DNA of 64,000 bases from Crambe crambe (taxonomy: Eukaryota; Porifera; Demospongiae; Poecilosclerida; Crambeidae), in assembly GCA_963924555.1 (NCBI GenBank), contig OZ004583.1:5241501-5305500 (forward strand), given 5' to 3'. The position numbers were made by a program, and so were the translations under genes. The notes beneath the pieces were generated by a model. The model did no database searches and was not told the origin of the DNA. It saw only the letters and a program-made list of their open reading frames with translations. Position 1 is the first letter of the stretch. Each line of letters begins with the position of its first letter. Shown piece by piece: positions 21,511-31,240 of this stretch.

Positions 21511-22949
21511 CTGAAGGTGAACCCGCAAGCTATGAAAATATGCCGCTCTTTCTGTTGGTGGAAGCTTCTGGGGATCCAACGATGATTTGCTTGATGTAAT
21601 CATTTCCATAAATTTGGCATGCCTTAAAAAATTCTTTTTTTTTGCCACCATACATCATAACAAATACTCGGATGCCAGCTTTGCCGATCTGTTCAGCTGT
21701 CATGTGAGGGTCACTCATCATAAGCCATAAGCGATATCTGTTGTAGTTCTTCTGATTCCTGTAGTTTCTTAGTCAGGCTCGTTTTACCATGCCCAAATGT
21801 TGCACATGTTGTGTCACAGCCACTCCAGGCGTGAATGAAAAGAAGATTAGAGATGACTACTTCTCCAGCTTTAGTTACAAGATCACGTATTTTCCATGAG
21901 GTCAAACCTCTTCTCTGTGACTTCTTTGGTTCAGACTGAAAGTAGATGTCAGACATGTTCTCTTTCCAATGATACATCAAAAGGACAAGTATGCCTGTGT
22001 CATCAGCTATAACAGACTACATTTCCTTCCATTGCAAGTTGAAGGGCACGTTGTACTATCATTCAGTCAGCATCTCCTGCACTTTGGCAAACAACTTGAG
22101 AATTCTCTTCCAAATAATGGCTCAGCAACAAGATAAATTGGGTTTTATTCCACTCATTAGAAAGAAAAGTCTGCTGATTCACACGAGCGTCCATTGATTC
22201 TGAAAGCTGAATATCTGCACACATCTTTGTAACTCTTCTCTGATGCTCGTGATCTTTTATCGATGGACCTTGGTTATAGCCATCAAAAATAATGCAAGCA
22301 TATCCATACTTTGCCTGCACATAGCGAACATATTGCATTGCTATTTCTTTGTAGGTTGTTTTCTGTGCCCATTTCACTCTGTGAAGAAGAGACCCACCAT
22401 CCAAGTATCATAAAATGCTTGCGCATATTGCTCACATGGCTGTACACCTTGCTTGAGAGCTTTTGCTAGTTGCACCTTGTTGGTTTTACGCATAATATTA
22501 TCCTCGAAAAGGGAAGTCGGGATTGTAGTGAGTTCATAATCAAAAAATGGCTGCATGTCTTCTTCTCTCCGTACAACAGCTATTAGCCGAGAGAACAGAT
22601 TGATATATATCTTCTTTTTGTCCACTTGAACTCCAGGGTACAGATGATCTAATGATTTTACTTGCTCACTGCGTTTGATTGTGGCTTCGGTGACACACAC
22701 ATTGTCAAGTTGCTGTTGGATTTTTGCTCCAACATCTTCTGTTCTGTGACAGTTAACATCATCACTATCGGTGGCAGTTAAGCCAGATGACAAAGAACGG
22801 AGCCTTCTCTCATTCATATTGAATGGTTCATGCTGACTGAACCAGACTTGAATCTTGCTCAGATCTTCAAAATCACGCTTGCACCATGAAATACCCAACT
22901 CAATATGTTGATCACTAGTTTTATGCTTCAAATTGATGTGGAGCCACAA
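21511..22949 (-). pseudogene. PIN/FEN-nuclease-like multi-copy protein, frameshifted
   Basis: Frames in order: 22949-22374 (EPFNMNERRLRSLSSGL, DNVCVTEATIKRSEQVKSL, TTIPTSLFEDNIMRKTNK), 22404-22063 (DGGSLLHRVKW, IIFDGYNQGPSIKDHEHQRR, then CQSAGDAD), 22060-21980 (DDTGILVLLMYHW), 21980-21711 (FIHAWSGCDTTCATFGHGKTS) and 21721-21530 (MTAEQIGKAGIRVFVMMYGG, then KLPPTERAAYFHSLRVHLQV). The acidic pairs DAD and DDT spaced about 25 residues apart within hydrophobic strands look like a PIN-type metal site. At least four frame breaks and one TGA interrupt it. Family members elsewhere end soon after 'HSLRVHLQV', which is where the minisatellite begins here. Function is unknown; nuclease is an inference. 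Confidence 0.55.
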
Positions 22950-23367
22950 TCAAAAAAGAGATGTGGTCCCACAACGAAAAAGCTTGAGCCTGAGCCTAAG
23001 TCAAAATCAGCAAGGGCTCAGTCTCGCCAGAAGAAAGTATGGCCGTTCAAATTCCACTCTGTGGATGAACAGTGGCAACGTACTGCTTGCCACTAAGAGT
23101 CATACTGGTTTTAATACTTGCCAGAATATTGATGAGTACTTGCAGAAAAGCAAAATGGCTGAATGTAACACTTGGGGATCCAACATTGAATTACTGTGCT
23201 TTGCACACTTATATAAAGTATGTGTGTTCTCTTATTCTACAGAATCAAGCAACTGGGACAGATATGGCCCCAATAATGTTGACAGAACAATAACTGTAGA
23301 TGTAACCGCAAAGTCCATATACCTGTTTCACCCTTCTGGCCATTATGATGTAGTGGATCCACTCTAA
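22905..23367 (+). pseudogene. OTU-type cysteine protease fragment
   Basis: On the plus strand a Lys-rich N-terminus (KKLEPEPKSKSARAQSRQKK) leads to WPFKFHSVDEQWQRTAC. After a frameshift comes DEYLQKSKMAECNTWGSNIE, LLCFAHLYKVCVFSY and SIYLFHPSGHYDVVDPL. The 'EYL..M....WG...EL...A......I.V.......IYL....HYD' series is the C-terminal half of OTU domains, with His of HYD as the catalytic base. The N-terminal DGNC block with the catalytic Cys is missing, so the fragment cannot be active. A second WNNLRFHSVDS block follows at about 23418, suggesting repeated copies. Such OTU genes are often carried by DNA transposons. Confidence 0.55.
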
Positions 23368-24565
23368 AGCCTCCTATCTCTACACCAGACTGGTTGGAAC
23401 AATCCAGAAACACTGAGGTATGGAATAATCTAAGGTTTCACTCTGTTGACTCAGGTAGGGAAAAATTATCAGTTTTACACACTTAGAAAACTTATCCTAT
23501 TGTTACTGATGTTAGTATCCATGGTTTCAGCAAAAAAATTGTTTACCATGACATTAAAATTTAAAGATTTAAAAAATTCAAAGATTTACCATGTACTACG
23601 CATGATGAAGTGAACGTCTACATTACAGCTAAGTATAACTCCTGAGGCAATGGATCAGGACTTCCAATAATGCAAAAGGCAATGTATTTAGAGAATCACA
23701 GGAATCATTTCAATGTGGTTACGACTGAAACAATCCCTAATACTAGTAGTGACCCTATCGAAACAGATTGACAGAAGAAATAATTGTTCACTTAAAGCTA
23801 TGTACTTGAATAAATCAATGTGCTATGTACTTCTCCTAAGTGCAGGAGTAAATTGAAGAGAGAGAATGATGAAAACCTCAAGTTCATCCTCGTATCCTTA
23901 TTAAAGAGATATGCAACTGTTGTTGCAGTATAATCAGTGGCAGGTATACCTCGAATTGTGACAGTCACGTTTGTACATGCCAGGTGTTGTGTACCCGAGC
24001 TTGTGACTTGCACATGCATCTAAGCATGTGTCAGGTGTTATGTACCTGATTGTGTCATGTTTGTACATACCAGGTGTTATGTACCTGAGCACATGACAAT
24101 TTAAAAATTACACATTGCCACTGTTAAGTTAAAATTGCATGGGTATGCCATGCTGACGAGCTGAAATAACAGCGAAACAAAATGATCCAAGATACTATAA
24201 CAGAGGAAATTTTTGAATGGTATTAATTTTACAACATGTTATTTCATAATGCCCACCCAGCTAATTGCTAGGACCTTATAACTAATGGCTAGGATCTTAA
24301 ATTGAAGGGGACAATTTTATACTAGACTTATGTTTCCATACGTCTTAACAGGATTGATCAGAAACCTCACTTGTAAAACGTATCCTGTTGTTAGTATCCA
24401 TGATTTGAAAAAAAAGATTGTTGCATTACTATGGTTACTGTTATTTTTTGGGTGTGTATCATTTGGAGTACTGGACAGTGTGGCTCAAACCATTACAATT
24501 ATTCATGTATGGTAGTACTTGTACTACAAGTATATTGTTCTCATTTACTGCTGGCCTGCTAGACT
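23368..24565. other. Non-coding; degenerate direct repeats
   Basis: 'ccaggtgttgtgtac(c)' and 'tcaggtgttatgtacctga' recur at about 23979, 24031 and 24070 with 'gtttgtacat' between. 'aaacttatcctattgttactgatgttagtatccatg' (about 23498) has a diverged copy at about 24378. No gene was seen. Confidence 0.45.
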
Positions 24566-24736
24566 TAAGCCCCGTTTACACGGGGGCTCTAACCCGGATT
24601 CGACCCGGATTCGCTCGCGTGTGAACGGTACCAACCCGGATTCCAATCCAGGTAGCCCAACCCACATCAATTAGGTGGATTGGAATCCGGATTGAATCTC
24701 GACCCGGGTTGGGTGCCCGTGTAAACACGGCTTTAG
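24566..24736. mobile_element. Short TIR element (MITE), about 170 bp
   Basis: The ends 'taagccccgtttacacgggg' and 'cccgtgtaaacacggctta' are inverted copies. The interior is GC-rich with repeated 'aacccggattc' and 'gaatccggatt' segments that fold back on each other. It has no coding capacity and lies 110 bp upstream of the CCCH gene. Confidence 0.8.
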
Positions 24737-24845
24737 TGACTCCATGGTAAAAATTAACCCTCTTATACCTACATACAGGGGTTAACATGTATACTGAATG
24801 ATTTAAGCAAGCATGTTGTGCTAAATGTATCATTTCTGGCTAAAT

Positions 24846-25351
24846 ATGGACAACGAAGGTTAGGTAGTTATTGGATCTACACATTTTCAATTCTTCATGC
24901 TTTCTATATCAATATAGACTCAAATAATGAGAGCGGCAGCCATTCAGGTAAATTAATAATTCGTTGTAGGTGTAGGTAGTTATCGTTTTCATTTAATTAC
25001 AGCGTTGTTGTGTTCATTACATTGATCATTGCTTTTGTAGGAAACAAAGAAAACACAGAAAAAGAAGATAGAGAAATACCCCCAAAGAAAAAAAGTAAGT
25101 AGTATTCACCTTCTTCCATAATAGCTGCTTCACAAAATTGGAATCAAGTAGTTTGCAGATACTGGTTGAGGGGGAAATGTAAATTTGGTGAAAAATGTGT
25201 CTATAAACGTAAGTTTAAGGCTATAGCTGTCTCCATAATACTAATTTTCCTACCCTCTTTACCCTACAGATTCAGCTAGTTTCCCCCAAAAAAGAGCTGG
25301 AATGAAAAAAGAATATTACATATTTAAAAAAGTTGACAAACTAAAAAATAA
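24846..25351 (+). CDS. CCCH zinc-finger protein, 5' five exons
   Basis: Exons: 24846-24858 (ATG, 13 nt), 24918-24947, 25041-25094, 25125-25208 and 25270-25351, with introns of 59, 93, 30 and 61 bp. All have GT..AG ends and agree in phase through exon 5. The protein starts MDNEDSNNESGSHSGNKENT, is acidic then basic (REIPPKKK), and has one CCCH finger: C-RYWLRGK-C-KFGEK-C-VYK-H (C-x7-C-x5-C-x3-H). The finger's His codon is split across intron 4 (AAAC|AT), strong evidence that the intron is real. After it comes a basic tail (FPQKRAGMKKEYYIFKK). The finger resembles RNA-binding CCCH modules such as those of CPSF30. The gene continues past 25351 in phase 2, but the next exon was not found. Intron 3 is only 30 bp, unusually short. 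Function beyond probable RNA binding is unknown. Confidence 0.7.
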
Positions 25352-25847
25352 GTATGTAGCTACAATTATTATAAAAAAATTATGTACAATTATTAATCCA
25401 TCGAAATGCTGTAGCGCCTAGCTAGCAACAAGCATGGACATGCCTAGCTTAAAATGATTATGCAGAGAAGGAGAATACAGCTGGCCATGGCATGCACCAG
25501 CCAGCTAGCTTGCTAGCAATTGCGGAGGAGGGCAGTAGAGCTCTGTTGCGCATGCGCCAAAAATGTGAAATTCCCGCGGAATCTTGCAAAATGCTGAGTG
25601 TGCATTCTCTTGCTTGTGCCTTGAAAAATCTCACTCAAGAAGGTTAATTGTACACCAAAGGTAGTCACCAGTCAGCTCTTACTTGAAGTCCAAATTCGAG
25701 TGTAATTTCAAAAGTTCAACAGTACGCATGCGTAGTAGTCAGTTTACGGGCCCGGGCTTTTGCAAAACTATGACGGTGTATGATGTCACAGCATGTAACT
25801 ACGTGAATGAGCATGCGCTTAGAGCACTCTAAGAAAAAAGGATGGAA
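25352..25847. other. No recognised exon; two 'gcatgcgc' CpG patches
   Basis: Should contain or precede later exons of the CCCH gene, but none is clear. GC-rich 'gttgcgcatgcgccaaaa' and 'acgcatgcgtagtag' patches stand out. Confidence 0.3.
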
Positions 25848-25962
25848 ACAAGTAAGCGCAAAAGATTTCCTCTAAATAAAAATGTTATGTAGGGATGGCT
25901 CTAAAATCTATGAATCCCTACATAATATTTTTATTTAGAGGAAATTTTTTGCGCTTACTTGT
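25848..25962. repeat. Long hairpin, 49-bp arms, 17-nt loop
   Basis: Arms 25848-25896 (acaagtaagcgcaaaagatt...) and 25914-25962 are reverse complements with two mismatches. The loop is ggctctaaaatctatga. A fold-back MITE or small-RNA precursor shape. No flanking duplication was recognised. Confidence 0.85.
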
Positions 25963-25977
25963 AGTATTAGCAATGGA

Positions 25978-26009
25978 ATTTTTTTTTTTTTTTGGGGGGG
26001 GGGGGGGGA
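25978..26009. repeat. T-run followed by G-run
   Basis: About 15 T immediately followed by about 16 G. Other long G or C runs in the window are at 18571, 35282 and 60619. Confidence 0.9.
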
Positions 26010-26275
26010 GCTTCCCCAGATAGAACCCTGCATGATTAATGAGGGAGGCTCTGATCCATGGAGAAAGTAGCTACAGCTGTCCAGTACAAATCCATGGTTA
26101 ATGAGAGAGCCTCTGATAAGCAATCAAATTCCATGGAGGAAGCAAGAGCAAGAAAAACTATTTGAATAATGTTTTCAAGAAGGTTACGATCTTAAAGATC
26201 CTGAATATGAAGCCTGGTTAAGAATCACACATCCCATTGATGCAGGAGTGAACCCCGCTCTGGAGTATCTGAGTC
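26010..26275 (+). pseudogene. Fragment with the 'LFE...GYDL..PEY.AWL...HP' motif
   Basis: About 26148-26272 reads QEKLFE, a TAA, then CFQEGYDLKDPEYEAWLRI and THPIDAGVNPALEYLSL, ending at TAA. The same signature occurs in the minus-strand protein at 57675-58295 (LFEHHYENGYDIF..DYVAWL..YHP) and at about 60050 (LFKKRIEEGYDLEDKKYLRW). I recall it as a C-terminal module of lineage-specific invertebrate proteins, without a known function. It could be the 3' part of the CCCH gene, but no splice link could be shown. Confidence 0.4.
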
Positions 26276-26559
26276 TGATGTCTGTTCTGTAAGAGTTCTG
26301 CCTCTGAGCAAGGATCTAAGAGCAGCTCTAGTTTTCAGCTGTACTCCGTGAGGTCCTGATGTTACCTCAACCAAAGCAAGCAACTGGGAAATGAAAGAAA
26401 ACAATTAATAATAAAGCAAATCACAGACTAGAAGAACGGCTAAGTAAGGAGACATGCAAACCTGGGATTAGAAGTGGGAGTGAATTACAGGAAGTTTCGG
26501 AGGACTGGCATGCTTACTGGAAGTACCTAAGTATCATAATTTTAACTCCCCTGTTAACA
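26276..26559. other. No recognised coding feature
   Basis: Short spacer between the GYDL-type fragment and the DUF6589-like fragment. Confidence 0.35.
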
Positions 26560-27135
26560 TTCTATCCAGGCAATTTGGAAAACATTTGTTCAATGGAACG
26601 GGGAACACATTACCAGATTAGAAACTTAATCAACCGCAGGAATGTGACTTCTAAGCCAAAATCTGATGTCAACGCAGCTGAGGATTTCTTGGAAATTTGT
26701 AGTTGTTGGCTACATCATCGCTGCTGTCATGGCTTACCTAAGCATGACATCACTTGAAGATGTACCAGATCCAACTATTGTCACAGAAGATATATGGTGG
26801 CAAGATGTCTTGGTCAGAGCCTCACTACTTCAAAGAATTTCTGGGCACATTGTAGATGAATACGTTGATCTGGCTTCAGTTTTGTAAGACCCATCATTGA
26901 GTGAGGAGTCTGGTGGTGGCAGAGCTAACAATGCTGTAGGGGAGAAGGGCACTAGACATGTGAAGTCATCAGCCTAGGCCTTTTTTAAGGATGCTGTACG
27001 TGAAGGAGATGGGTCATTATCTAATGTGGAAGTATTTGATGTTAATATGGAAGGCTACAGGACATAAGAACTATGCAATTGAAGCATTCACCCTCCTTTC
27101 CCACCTTGTCTTACCACCAAACCAAGCCTGGCCAT
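26560..27135 (+). pseudogene. DUF6589-like fragment
   Basis: Plus-strand frames give HYQIRNLINRRNVTSKPKSD then VNAAEDFLE (26605-26700). After a small frame change comes FVVVGYIIAAVMAYLSM (to about 26750) then DVPDPTIVTEDIWWQDVLVR, ending SVL-TAA. Further on, KDAVREGDGSLSNVE and GHKNYAIEAFTLLSHLVLPP (26985-27125) follow in another frame. The blocks 'NRR.V......DVNA.EDF....V.G.I.AA.......', 'GDGD' and 'GHKNY..EA......' match the DUF6589 proteins that are multi-copy in sponges and cnidarians and may derive from transposons. Internal stops and frame changes indicate a relic. Confidence 0.5.
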
Positions 27136-27589
27136 AACATTAGTTGCGAAGTAAAGGGAAAAGAGAAAGTCAAGAGATTTTATGAGATATTCACATCACT
27201 ACCAGGCCTTAAAGAATATTCAATGCAAAAAGGACAATACGACGATTTTCAGAGAGCGAACTTTCAAGATTGACATGAGGAGGAATCTTCCAATATATAG
27301 AATAACTGATACGGTAAGAAATTAATGTATAGCTGTGTGATATATGCTTGTATAGTTACTTCAGTTAGATATAACCTCTTTTTCAGTTAGCCTTTCTTTG
27401 TTAAAAAGTGTTACTATACTGTAGTACGCCTACGTTGGTTATGGCGGTAAAATTAAAACTAGTTAGCTCCTGTTTTGCAATTAATTGACTACAAACAAGT
27501 ATACAACTCAGTGGACCATGAAATTGTTATGCTGTACTGACTGTCCAGTGTGGATAGCTCGACCCCTAGTAGCAATGTACTGCCCAGAA
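27136..27589. other. No clear feature between relics
   Basis: AT-rich; a short frame (GKEKVKRFYEIFTSLPGLKE, about 27160-27220) may belong to the DUF6589-like relic. Nothing else was seen. Confidence 0.3.
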
Positions 27590-27800
27590 TAAGTTGAAGC
27601 TGGTCCTTAATAATGTATTTCATCATGAGAACTTTCGACCCGGTCACTTCTTCCAGTTGCTCATGGCAAGGACACATTTGTTGAAATTCCCACTGGGGGA
27701 GGCAAGTCTTTGTGCATGTTTCTGATACCACTTTCCGTAAGTAGCGATGCCATGGGTATTGTCATTAAGTGCACTGGTTGGTCTTGTGGAACAGTAGGTA
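27590..27800 (+). pseudogene. RecQ-like helicase Walker A fragment
   Basis: In plus-strand frames, an FRPG-type start (about 27637) leads to DTFVEIPTGGGKSLCMFLIPLS then SSDAMGIVI. PTGGGKS is the Walker A motif of RecQ-family helicases, and the preceding FRPG is the usual RecQ entry. The frame changes before Walker A, and the expected 'SPL..L...Q' motif is garbled. It is a smaller, more broken cousin of the copy at 34.1-35.8 kb. Confidence 0.6.
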
Positions 27801-27874
27801 AGTATTAATTATTCTAATAAGGGCATTTCGTGAAATGAAAAAAGATGTAGGGATACCACTGCTCAAAAAAGTAA

Positions 27875-29230
27875 GGAAACAAGGATGGAAATGGGATAAA
27901 TCTTTGTTCTGTAGTGCTAATTATCCTACCATATATGGCAAATGGAAGTTTGTTTGATTATCTGAAGAGGGAAAGGAAGAATCTGGACCTTGATCATGAT
28001 GCAGAGACTGATCAAGTAAGATTATCAAGAAATACTGGTTCGAGTATAAAGTAAAGTATAAGTAAAAAGTAAGGAAACAAGGATGGAAATGGGATAAATC
28101 TTTGTTCTGTATATGCCACCCTAACATCCTGACTCTCGTGGGAGTATGTGCTAATTATCCTACCATATATGGCAAATGGAAGTTTGTTTGATTATCTGAA
28201 GAGGGAAAGGAAGAATCTGGACCTTGATCATGATGCAGAGACTGATCAAGTAAGATTATCAAGAAATACTGGTTCAAGTATAAAGTAAAGTATAAGTAAA
28301 AAAAGGAAACAAGGATGGAAATGGGATAAATCTTTGTTCTGTATATGCCACCCTAACATCCTGACTCTCGTGGGAGTATGTGCTAATTATCCTACCATAT
28401 ATGGCAAATGGAAGCTTGCTAGATTATCTGAAGAGGGAAAGGAAGAATCTGGACCTTGATCATGATGCAGAGACTGATCAAGTAAGATTATCAAGAAATA
28501 CTGGTTCGAGTATAAAGTAAAGTATAAGTAAAAAAAGGAAACAAGGATGGAAATGGGATAAATCTTTGTTCTGTATATGCCACCCTAACATCCTGACTCT
28601 TGTGGGAGTATGTGCTAATTATCCTACCATATATGGCAAATGGAAGTTTGTTTGATTATCTGAAGAGGGAAAGGAAGAATCTGGACCTTGATCATGATGC
28701 AGAGACTGATCAAGTAAGATTATCAAGAAATACTGGTTCGAGTATAAAGTAAAGTATAAGTAAAAAAAGGAAACAAGGATGGAAATGGGATAAATCTTTG
28801 TTCTGTATATGCCACCCTAACATCCTGACTCTTGTGGGAGTATGTGCTAATTATCCTACCATATATGGCAAATGGAAGTTTGTTTGATTATCTGAAGAGG
28901 GAAAGGAAGAATCTGGACCTTGATCATGATGCAGAGACTGATCAAGTAAGATTATCAAGAAATATTGGTTCGAGTATAAAGTAAAGTATAAGTAAAAAAA
29001 GGAAACAAGGATGGAAATGGGATAAATCTTTGTTCTGTATATACCACCCTAACATCCTGACTCTTGTGGGAGTATGTGCTAATTATCCTACCATATATGG
29101 CAAATGGAAGTTTGCTAGATTATCTGAAGAGGGAAAGGAAGAATCTGGACCTTGATCATGATGCAGAGACTGATCAAGTAAGATTATCAAGAAATACTGG
29201 TTCGAGATAGATAATGCAAAGAGGGGCAAA
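27875..29230 (+). repeat. Tandem array of a tyrosine-kinase exon fragment, 232-bp unit
   Basis: Units begin (ggaaacaaggatgg) at 27875, 28073, 28305, 28537, 28769 and 29001. Spacing is 232 bp, except the first unit (198 bp), which lacks the HPN segment. Each full unit encodes CHPNILTLVGVC in one frame and, in the +1 frame, LIILPYMANGSLFDYLKRER then KNLDLDHDAETDQ, ending at a GTAAGA donor-like site. HPN-L-GVC followed by the hinge 'PYMANGSL.DYL+' is the N-lobe/hinge of tyrosine kinases, so the unit is one kinase exon with a small internal deletion plus intron. Units differ by only a few bases. No complete kinase domain (no DFG or HRDLAARN) is present, so the array is not a kinase gene. Confidence 0.75.
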
Positions 29231-29482
29231 GAGGGGCACACGCATATAATTACTATAATATTGGCATGATTATAATGATGTGAATGATGAGTTCAGAGGT
29301 CAGAAGTAAAAGTAAGTTACAGGTAGCCATTTCTTCAAAGAGGTTAGCAGGGGGAGTACAGTACAGTACAAATAAGCCAAGGAGCCAGTAGATAGAAAGA
29401 ACTCTGCTCCTCCAGCGATGAAGAAATCTCTAGCTAGCTAGCGAGATAACGTGTGGGCGTGGTCAAAATCATTAAAAAAATT
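29231..29482. other. Spacer between array and displaced unit
   Basis: Simple sequence (gtacagtacagtac, tagctagctagc). No gene. Confidence 0.4.
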
Positions 29483-29672
29483 GAAACAAGGATGGAAATG
29501 GGATAAATCTTTGTTCTGTATATACCACCCTAACATCCTGACTCTCGTGGGAGTATGTGCTAATTATCCTACCATATATGGCAAATGGAAGTTTGCTAGA
29601 TTATCTGAAGAGGGAAAGGAAGAATCTGGACCTTGATCATGATGCAGAGACTGATCAAGTAAGATTATCAAG
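29483..29672 (+). repeat. Displaced seventh unit of the kinase-exon array
   Basis: It carries the same HPNILTLVGVC and hinge-encoding sequence and the same GTAAGATTATCAAG 3' boundary as the tandem units, about 250 bp away from the array. Its closest match is the last unit (shared 'gtttgctagattatc'). Confidence 0.85.
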
Positions 29673-29930
29673 ATTATAAATGCAAATGTCATTTCTCGAG
29701 GGTTTGGTCATGTTTGGAATCTACTTAATACCAGTAGAAGATCGCATAGAAGTTTATAAAGCTAATGTCAAGTTTGGAAAAGTAACCTCTAGTGTCTTAT
29801 CCTGATTGGTTGATTTATGTGTTATATACCTTATGTGTGTTCATCTATTGAGTCTTGCTTTTTTTGTAAAGTTCTAATAAAAGTTTTCAATATTCTTAGC
29901 ATGAAGGGTTAAATTACTTTCCATACTCTT

Positions 29931-30158
29931 TAGAATCAGTTACGGTCAGAGCTGACCCATAATAGTAGCCTAGAGGAGACGACAACATTCAAGTACACTA
30001 TTAAAGAAAAATTAGAAAATAACTCTTCCAATTTGAAGGACACAGTTTTACAAGTCATGAATAAAGACATAGAAGATCGAAAGAAAAAAAAATTTGCACA
30101 GGCTGTACAATGGAGTAAAGCAAATGTTTCATTTTTCAGAGAAGATGAAAGGAGAAAG
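29931..30158 (+). CDS. Unrecognised basic exon
   Basis: After a pyrimidine tract and AG (ctctttag, 29923-29930), an open frame reads NQLRSELTHNSSLEETTTFK, then a run of charged residues (KEKLENNSSNLKD, NKDIEDRKKKKFAQAVQWSK) and REDERRK. It ends at a GTGACT donor-like site at 30159. It has 76 codons with no stop and a composition typical of a helical, highly charged nuclear or coiled segment. No family was recognised, and neighbouring exons were not found. Confidence 0.4.
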
Positions 30159-30159
30159 G

Positions 30160-31019
30160 TGACTAAGATTAATGATTCTTCCTTACTATAATTATAGGTC
30201 CTTGGAATTCAACCTCCACTAGTTAGTTAAGGGCAATCAAGGGACCCCATGATTACTATCCAGAGATGGTATACACCCACAACTTAACACTGCTAGAAAA
30301 TACATCACTGAAAATAGGGAAAAGAGAAAGTGGAAGCTAAAAGAAGTAGAACTAAACAGGAAATGATTTGTGATGAATGTGAATTGATGGAGGATGAGGT
30401 AACAACAGCTAAGTGAATTAAGCCCTTTAATGTTACAAAAATTTCGATAGTGATAATGGCAGAGACTATTATATAAAAAAATTACTCTCTTGGCAGGCAA
30501 ACCTTAGTAATTAGCTATTACAGAGTTCACATTGTTAAAATAGATTCCTCGAGTAAACAGAAAGGTGCAGCATGCGAGTATTATCCATTTCCTTCAAAGA
30601 CATGTACTAGTGAGAGGAATCAACTATCTATCGACGATTTAGCTACGGTAGCAGCCTGACCTGTAAAAGGCTGAAGTTGAAGTAGAAGACTTGTTCTCTT
30701 CCAAGTTTGGAAAAAAAATTTCCCCACATTGTGTTCCTATTTGCCTTTATAAAGCTATTTAGGTCTGTATATATTCAATGCAGGGGAGACAAACACTACG
30801 ACTTGGTTGGAGGATCTAGTTGTGCAGGAACCTAGAGACCCCACAATTCCAACAGCACCTCATTGCAAGTTGTGAATAACCATAACCATGTCAAGGTTCA
30901 GCCAAAGATCCTAACTGATAGAGAAGCTGAAATTTTACGAGACCAAATATAGCATGTATACACTCACATGAACCTCATTCATATACCCAACATAAAAAAT
31001 TAACAAGGGAAATATACAT
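30160..31019. other. No clear gene
   Basis: Two short protein-like stretches (about 30540-30650 and 30780-30860, plus strand) lack splice support. Otherwise AT-rich. Confidence 0.3.
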
Positions 31020-31240
31020 ACAGAGTATAGTATAATCAATGATAACAATAAACAGGAAGTGAAGTACAATAATAAACAGGAAGTGAATTACAATCAATGA
31101 TAACGATAAACAGGAAGTAAAGTACAATAATAACAGGAAGTGAATAATAACAATAAACAGGAAGTGAAATAATTGAACAGCAAGTGAAATAATTGAATAT
31201 AACGAAACAGCAAGTGAAATGATTGAAGTGATACTGGTAC
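31020..31240. repeat. Degenerate tandem repeat with ACAGGAAGTGA cores
   Basis: 'aataaacaggaagtgaagtac' and variants recur about seven times (near 31047, 31075, 31107, 31132, 31155, 31174 and 31204), at spacings of about 20-30 bp. Five copies have GGAAGT and two GCAAGT. GGAAGT is the core bound by ETS-family factors in animals, so the cluster may bind such proteins, although simple expansion is enough to explain it. Confidence 0.7.
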
